Origin: JAVEVF01 sp034005175
GTDB taxonomy: Bacteria > Actinomycetota > Coriobacteriia > Anaerosomatales > SLCP01
Assembly (NCBI GenBank): GCA_034005175.1
Contig: JAVEVF010000015.1
Location: 1 to 25,630 of the forward strand
DNA length: 25,630 nt
Direction of reading: 5' to 3'
Made by a program: the position numbers and the translations under genes. Shown piece after piece: positions 21,734-25,630 of this stretch (positions are counted from its first letter, which is position 1; each line of letters opens with the position of its first letter). Below the pieces are notes generated by a model. The model did not search any database and was not told the origin of the DNA. It saw only the letters and a list, made by a program, of their open reading frames with translations.

Positions 21734-22579
21734 GTGTTTGACGAGGCCGACATCAAAGACGCTGTCCGTGACCGCTATGCCGACCACGCCACGAACGCGA
21801 CGAGCTGCTGCTCGCCCTCGATCACGCGGGCTGGCCTGGCATCGTGTTGCGGGTCGAGCGACCAGAGCGTGAGCGAGCGACTCGGGTACGACGCCCGAGA
21901 TCTTGCAGCCATCCCCGAAGGCGCGGATCTGGGGCTTGGATGCGGCAATCCACTGGCGATGCTTGAGCTTAAGGAGGGCGAGATCGTTCTCGACCTCGGA
22001 AGCGGGGCGGGAATCGACTGCTTCCTCGCCGCCAAACGCGTAGGCTCGACAGGGCGCGTCATCGGAGTGGACATGACGCCGGAGATGATCGCGCGCGCCC
22101 GGAGGAACGCAGCGCAGGGCGGTATCGACAACGTGGAGTTCCGGCTTGGTGAGATCGAGCATCTACCGGTTGAGGACAACAGCATCGACGCTGTCATCAG
22201 CAATTGCGTGATCAACCTCGTGCCCGACAAGCGCCAGGTCTTCGCAGATGTCTTCCGGGCCCTGAAGCCCGGTGGACGGCTGTCGGTCTCAGACATCGTC
22301 ACCCTCGGCGAGATCCCGCTTCAGATTCGCAGCTCAGTCGAGGCGTACGTCTCCTGCCTCTCGGGAGCCATCCTGCGCGATGACTACCTCGACCTCCTCA
22401 CCGACGTCGGATTCACCGACATAACCGCGAGGGAGTCACGCTCCTTCACGGTCGGGGATGTCGTCGGTGATGCTTCTGCGGCAGAGTTCGCACAGCAAAG
22501 CGGGGCCACGATGGAAGAGTTTGAGGCTGCTGCGGCGCTCTTCCAAAGCGTACGCGTCAGCGCGAGGAAGCCTGCGTAG
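21734..22579 (+). CDS. arsM: Arsenite S-adenosylmethionine methyltransferase
   Basis: Methylates As(III) using S-adenosylmethionine. The SAM-binding fold shows VLDLGSGAGIDCFLAA (85-100) and VIGVDMTPEMI, then NVEFRLGEIEHLPV. The three cysteines that bind arsenic in the family are placed at C70 (LGLGCGNP), C158 (ISNCVINL) and C208 (YVSCLSGAI); extra N-terminal pairs C25-C26 and C38-C39 are present. The GTG at 21734 is chosen because AAAGGGG (21722-21728) is 5 nt upstream and the protein then starts VFDEADIKDAVRDRY like its relatives; ATG 21698 lies inside operator repeat 2 and lacks a ribosome site. Length 281 residues. Controlled by ArsR through the operators upstream. No arsenite efflux pump is in the window. 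Confidence 0.94.
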   Translation: MFDEADIKDAVRDRYADHATNATSCCSPSITRAGLASCCGSSDQSVSERLGYDARDLAAIPEGADLGLGCGNPLAMLELKEGEIVLDLGSGAGIDCFLAAKRVGSTGRVIGVDMTPEMIARARRNAAQGGIDNVEFRLGEIEHLPVEDNSIDAVISNCVINLVPDKRQVFADVFRALKPGGRLSVSDIVTLGEIPLQIRSSVEAYVSCLSGAILRDDYLDLLTDVGFTDITARESRSFTVGDVVGDASAAEFAQQSGATMEEFEAAAALFQSVRVSARKPA

Positions 22580-22643
22580 CAGCGCCGTCCGTCCAGGGGC
22601 GCGCACTCACTCGTCACGTTCGCACATCCTGTCCCGCAAGCCG

Positions 22644-24515
22644 TTAGCCTGAGGCGCCCGGGCTCAAGACGCTGAGCCCTTCCCGCTCCTTCAGCGTGGG
22701 CCGCAGCAGCAACATCGCGATGCCGATGACGAGGAAGACCGAACCCTCGTGCACGAGCATGCCAAGCGACATCGTCACTCCGCCGAAGAGCACGCCCGCC
22801 AGCAGTGCCGCCACCGTCACAAGCGCGATGGCAATGTTTATGCGCATCGTCCTCACGGTGCGCTGAGCCAGGCCAAGCGCATACGCCAGTCTCGGCAGGT
22901 TGTCTGCCATCAGCGCGATATCAGCTGTCTCGATCGCGGCAGGCGAGCCGGCAGCCCCCATTGCCACTCCGATGTCTGACTGCGCCAGAGCTGGTGTATC
23001 GTTCACGCCATCGCCCATCATGGCGACCGTGTGCCCCTCTGACTGCAGCTGTCTCACGAGCGCGAGCTTGTCCTCAGGCAGAAGCTCGGCATGTACTTCG
23101 TCGACGCCGAGTTCGAGCGCGATGTGCTCGGCGACACGTTTCGCATCCCCGGTGGCCATGACGACTCTCACACCCGCCTTGTGCAGCGCTTGGATGGCAG
23201 CGGGCGCGTCGTCTCGGATGGTATCGGCCACAGCGACGATGCCGATAGCCTTGCCATCCACGCCCACGTACATGGCGGTCTTGCCGTGCTCGTTGAGTTC
23301 GATGAGCGCGCTGTCGTCTGGCGCGTCGTCAAGCAGATCCGCCGAGCCCACGACCACCTCACGGCCGTCAACCGTTGCGTGAATACCCTTGCCAGCGACA
23401 GGCAGTGCCTTCTCCACGATCTCGACTTCCAACCCGCGTTCCTTGGCTCCTTGGATGATGGCGGCAGCGAGGGGGTGCTCAGACGCGGTCTCGGCACGAG
23501 CAGCGAACCTCAGGACTTCGTCAGTCGTGTACGCGGGATCAAGCACGATCACATCGGTGAGCTCTGGACGGCCTTTGGTGAGCGTGCCGGTCTTGTCAAC
23601 GACAACAGCATCGACCTTAGCAGCCCTCTCAAGATACTCGCCGCCCTTGATGAGCACACCATCTTTGGCTGCACGCCCGATGCCCGCGACGATGGATACC
23701 GGGATGGAGATGACGAGCGCGCCCGGGCAGCCTATGACAAGCAGCGTGAGACCGAGTTCGATGTCTCGGGCGATGAAGCCCACGAGCAGCGAGCCTCCGA
23801 TCACTCCGGGGGTGTACCACTTGGAGAACTTCTCCAGAAACGTCTGTGTCTTGGCCTTGTCGTCCTGAGCTTCCTCGACTCGGTGGATGATCTTGGCGAG
23901 TGTGGTGTTCGGACCGATGGCTACGGCCTCGACCTGCAGCACCCCCGAGCGCAGCCACGTCCCGGCAAACGTCTCCGAGCCCTCGACCTTCTCTGCTGGC
24001 AGAGACTCACCGGTGATGGTCGCCTCATCGACTCCACCATGGCCGCTCACCACTCGGCCATCGACGGGAATCTGCTCGCCGTTTCTCACCAAGACGATGT
24101 CGCCGGGTGCAAGCTCCCAGACTTCTACGGACACCGGCTCACCATCGCGCAGGACCGTCGCGGTCTCAGGCGCTGCATCCACAAGATCGGAGAGCGCCTT
24201 GCGCGTCTTGTTGAGGGTGGCCTTCTCCAGGGTCTTGCCGAGCACGAACAGGAACGTCACGGCGGCAGACTCCCAGTAGTTCTCGATGAACAGCGCACCG
24301 ATGGCGGCGACGGTGACCAGCAGGTCGATGGAGACGATCCTCACCTGCAGCGCGCGCACGGCAGCGATCGCGATCTGGTAACCCGCTACGACTGCGGCCG
24401 CGATCATCAGCCAGTCGTTCTTCGTGATCCACGAGAGCACGATCAGCGAACCTGAGACGGTGACTACGCCCCACGTCTTCCAGATGCGGCCCTTATGTGT
24501 GGCTGGCTGCGTCAC
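22644..24515 (-). CDS. P1B-type heavy-metal ATPase without N-terminal metal domain
   Basis: Pumps a metal ion across the membrane using ATP. The catalytic signatures are complete: TGE (168-170), D307-KTGT phosphorylation site, HP (347-348, SEHPLA) of the P1B nucleotide domain, and GDGVND (501-506). The metal-selecting motif in the transport helix is C263-P-G (IGCPGALVISIP) rather than CPC, and the penultimate helix carries H589-E-G-S (LVHEGSVFLV), a feature of P1B-4 pumps, which normally have SPC. It begins directly with membrane helices; the usual HMA domain is supplied by the separate gene upstream, whose stop overlaps this ATG (ATGA). At 623 residues it is of normal core length. Exported metal cannot be assigned. 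Confidence 0.93.
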   Translation of the reverse strand: MTQPATHKGRIWKTWGVVTVSGSLIVLSWITKNDWLMIAAAVVAGYQIAIAAVRALQVRIVSIDLLVTVAAIGALFIENYWESAAVTFLFVLGKTLEKATLNKTRKALSDLVDAAPETATVLRDGEPVSVEVWELAPGDIVLVRNGEQIPVDGRVVSGHGGVDEATITGESLPAEKVEGSETFAGTWLRSGVLQVEAVAIGPNTTLAKIIHRVEEAQDDKAKTQTFLEKFSKWYTPGVIGGSLLVGFIARDIELGLTLLVIGCPGALVISIPVSIVAGIGRAAKDGVLIKGGEYLERAAKVDAVVVDKTGTLTKGRPELTDVIVLDPAYTTDEVLRFAARAETASEHPLAAAIIQGAKERGLEVEIVEKALPVAGKGIHATVDGREVVVGSADLLDDAPDDSALIELNEHGKTAMYVGVDGKAIGIVAVADTIRDDAPAAIQALHKAGVRVVMATGDAKRVAEHIALELGVDEVHAELLPEDKLALVRQLQSEGHTVAMMGDGVNDTPALAQSDIGVAMGAAGSPAAIETADIALMADNLPRLAYALGLAQRTVRTMRINIAIALVTVAALLAGVLFGGVTMSLGMLVHEGSVFLVIGIAMLLLRPTLKEREGLSVLSPGASG

Positions 24516-24739
24516 ACCGCCGAAGGCTTAGCTGCATAGCCCATCTCGGCGACGGCATCCACCAGGTCACGGACGGTGACCTTGGAGGCGTCATGCTCCA
24601 CGATGATGCGCCCTGACGCGAACTTCACCTCGGCAGATGCCACGCCGTCCATGCTATTGAGCTTCGATTCGACCTTGCCAATGCATGAAGGGCAGGACAG
24701 CTCATCAGAACGGAGGACCGTGTTCGTCAACTCAGACAT
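24512..24739 (-). CDS. Stand-alone HMA heavy-metal-binding protein
   Basis: A 75-residue ferredoxin-like HMA domain that binds a soft metal ion through C16-P-S-C19 (LSCPSCIGKVESKL) and shows the usual second half GVASAEVKFASGRIIVEHD and LVDAVAEMGYAA. It should pass metal to, or regulate, the ATPase it is coupled to. The ATG at 24739 is preceded by AAAGGAG with a spacer of about 12 nt; the frame is open 30 codons upstream without a better site. The stop overlaps the ATPase start by four bases. In many P1B pumps this domain is fused to the N-terminus, so this looks like a detached domain. Typical motif GMTCxxC is here SCPSC. Confidence 0.9.
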   Translation of the reverse strand: MSELTNTVLRSDELSCPSCIGKVESKLNSMDGVASAEVKFASGRIIVEHDASKVTVRDLVDAVAEMGYAAKPSAV

Positions 24740-24815
24740 GGATCCTGCTCCTTTCAAGCGGGACTGGTTCTCTCGAATCGTGGCATAACCGTACATGATA
24801 GCTGCGGTCGCATCC

Positions 24816-24829
24816 TTGACCTCGGTCAA
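24816..24829. promoter_or_regulatory. Inverted repeat upstream of the HMA-ATPase operon
   Basis: TTGAC-CTCG-GTCAA, perfect five-base arms, in the 244-nt gap (24740-24983) between the divergent HMA and AI-2E-family genes. It is a candidate operator. A TATCAT (minus, 24800-24795) lies downstream of it, but no well-spaced promoter was found for either gene. Confidence 0.4.
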
Positions 24830-24983
24830 CGTGATTCGCGGGACTGTTGTCTACCGAGGCAGCCGAGATCTGCGCACCGGCGTCTCCCGCATAGTGGTCA
24901 ACGGGGAACAATACTCTGCAGACGCCTGTTTTCGGCCTCGCAGTGGCGCAGGGGCCAGCACTGGCCGCGCAGGGGGTGTGCGG

Positions 24984-25630
24984 ATGACCGACCCTCCAGA
25001 GGACAAGGATCTGTGCTGTGCGGTGGGGACTCCCTTGCGCGCGCTCGTGGCTTCTGCGGCGATCGTCGTGGTCCTGGCCGCGATTCACTGGGCGGCTGCG
25101 CTCGTGGTGCCCCTGGTGATAGCTGTGCTTATCGCGGTGGTCGCCGGCCCCTACGAACAACGGCTCATCGAACGCGGCTGGCCGCGGCTTGCAGCGTTCG
25201 GGGTGGTGCTTGCTGCGACGGTGGCCGGCCTTATCGTGGTGGTGATCGCGGTGGATGTCTCGCTCTCGGCGTTCATCGCAGACCTCCCCGCGTATCAGCC
25301 GGGTAGCGAGCGACTGCTCAACAGCATCCTTGGCGTCGGCACGAAGGTGGGGATCGACCTTTCGCATCTCGTGCATGCAGGCACTGCGATACGAAACGCG
25401 TTCTCCACCGCCGATGCGCTCACGCGCTCGCTGCTGGCATCGCTTGCAGGATGGACCATCGTGCTGCTCCTCACCGTCTTCATGTTGTACGAGGCACTGG
25501 ACTTCCCCGAGAAGCTTGAGGCGGTTCTCGGTCACAGTCGCCACCGCCAGCGTCTTGCCGAGTTCGCCGAGGGGCTTTCGCGATTCATGAGCGTGACCAC
25601 CATCGGTGCCGCAGCCACCGGCATCGGCGA
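24984..25630 (+). CDS. AI-2E/PerM-family membrane transporter (3' end cut by window)
   Basis: An eight-helix membrane protein of the AI-2E transporter (PerM/YdiK) family; exported substrate uncertain. The protein begins MTDPPEDKDLCCAVGTPLRA, then helices near 20-45 (LVASAAIVVVLAAIHWAAALVV and VIAVLIAVVAGP) and 68-90, an extracytoplasmic region with SERLLNSILGVGTKVGI, and a helix near 152-170 (AGWTIVLLLTVFMLYEALDF). The TVFMLYEALDFPEKL region and following FAEGLSRFMSVTTIGAAATGI are family features. The ATG at 24984 follows AGGGGGTG (24971-24978) with a 5-nt spacer. The frame is open to base 25630, so about a third to half of the gene is missing. It is divergent from the HMA gene. Confidence 0.82.
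   Translation, partial: MTDPPEDKDLCCAVGTPLRALVASAAIVVVLAAIHWAAALVVPLVIAVLIAVVAGPYEQRLIERGWPRLAAFGVVLAATVAGLIVVVIAVDVSLSAFIADLPAYQPGSERLLNSILGVGTKVGIDLSHLVHAGTAIRNAFSTADALTRSLLASLAGWTIVLLLTVFMLYEALDFPEKLEAVLGHSRHRQRLAEFAEGLSRFMSVTTIGAAATGIG

Noticed and set aside
23091..24455. Plus-strand frame of 454 codons opposite the P-type ATPase
   Set aside because: The ATPase has every signature motif; the antisense frame has none.

Overview
The window is high-GC, gene-dense bacterial chromosome with short intergenic gaps, many GTG starts and frequent ATGA/GTGA stop-start overlaps. The content (LarB/LarC, a short iron-sulfur-free MutY-like glycosylase, stand-alone LigD domains, a pheA-serS neighbourhood known from Actinobacteria, a MutY relative of a type seen in anaerobes) suggests an anaerobic or facultative actinobacterium, perhaps Coriobacteriia-like. 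That placement is inference; no rRNA gene or other decisive marker is present.

Layout. 1-3970: end of a family 2 glycosyltransferase, a tRNA-Leu(CAG) with a strong terminator, a small cysteine-rich protein coupled to a DEAD-box RNA helicase, and a MutY-like glycosylase. 4015-5936 (minus): larC and larB, nickel-pincer cofactor synthesis, overlapping by four bases. 6086-11185 (plus): pheA, mscL with a zinc-ribbon tail, serS, and a single 783-residue protein that fuses glucose-6-phosphate dehydrogenase to 6-phosphogluconate dehydrogenase. 11192-13365 (minus): a membrane-anchored PEGA/beta-propeller protein behind a LOG-family (TIGR00725-like) gene. 13416-14708 (minus): a tRNA-Ser(GCT)-tRNA-Arg(ACG) operon with its own promoter and terminator, a PASTA membrane protein, and tRNA-Ser(TGA). 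14728-17488 (plus): tadA, a DUF2207 membrane protein and a small unknown protein. 17450-19454 (minus): an operon of a YvlD/holin-4-like membrane protein, LigD phosphoesterase and LigD polymerase. 19617-21197 (plus): tRNA-Ser(GGA), an MFS transporter and tRNA-Ser(CGA). 21267-22579: divergent arsR and arsM around a compact operator/promoter. 22644-24739 (minus): an HMA metallochaperone and a P1B-type ATPase. From 24984: an AI-2E/PerM-family permease cut by the window end.

Themes. Four tRNA-Ser isoacceptors (GCT, TGA, GGA, CGA), covering all serine codons, lie within 7.6 kb, and serS is 5 kb upstream. tadA lies in the same cluster, 1.2 kb from the tRNA-Arg(ACG) that is its substrate. The right end handles metals and arsenic: ArsR sensing, arsenite methylation and a metal efflux ATPase with a detached metal-binding domain. 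The most unusual single gene is the zwf-gnd fusion; the best-resolved regulatory site is the arsR-arsM intergenic region. No mobile element, CRISPR array, phage or rRNA gene was recognised.
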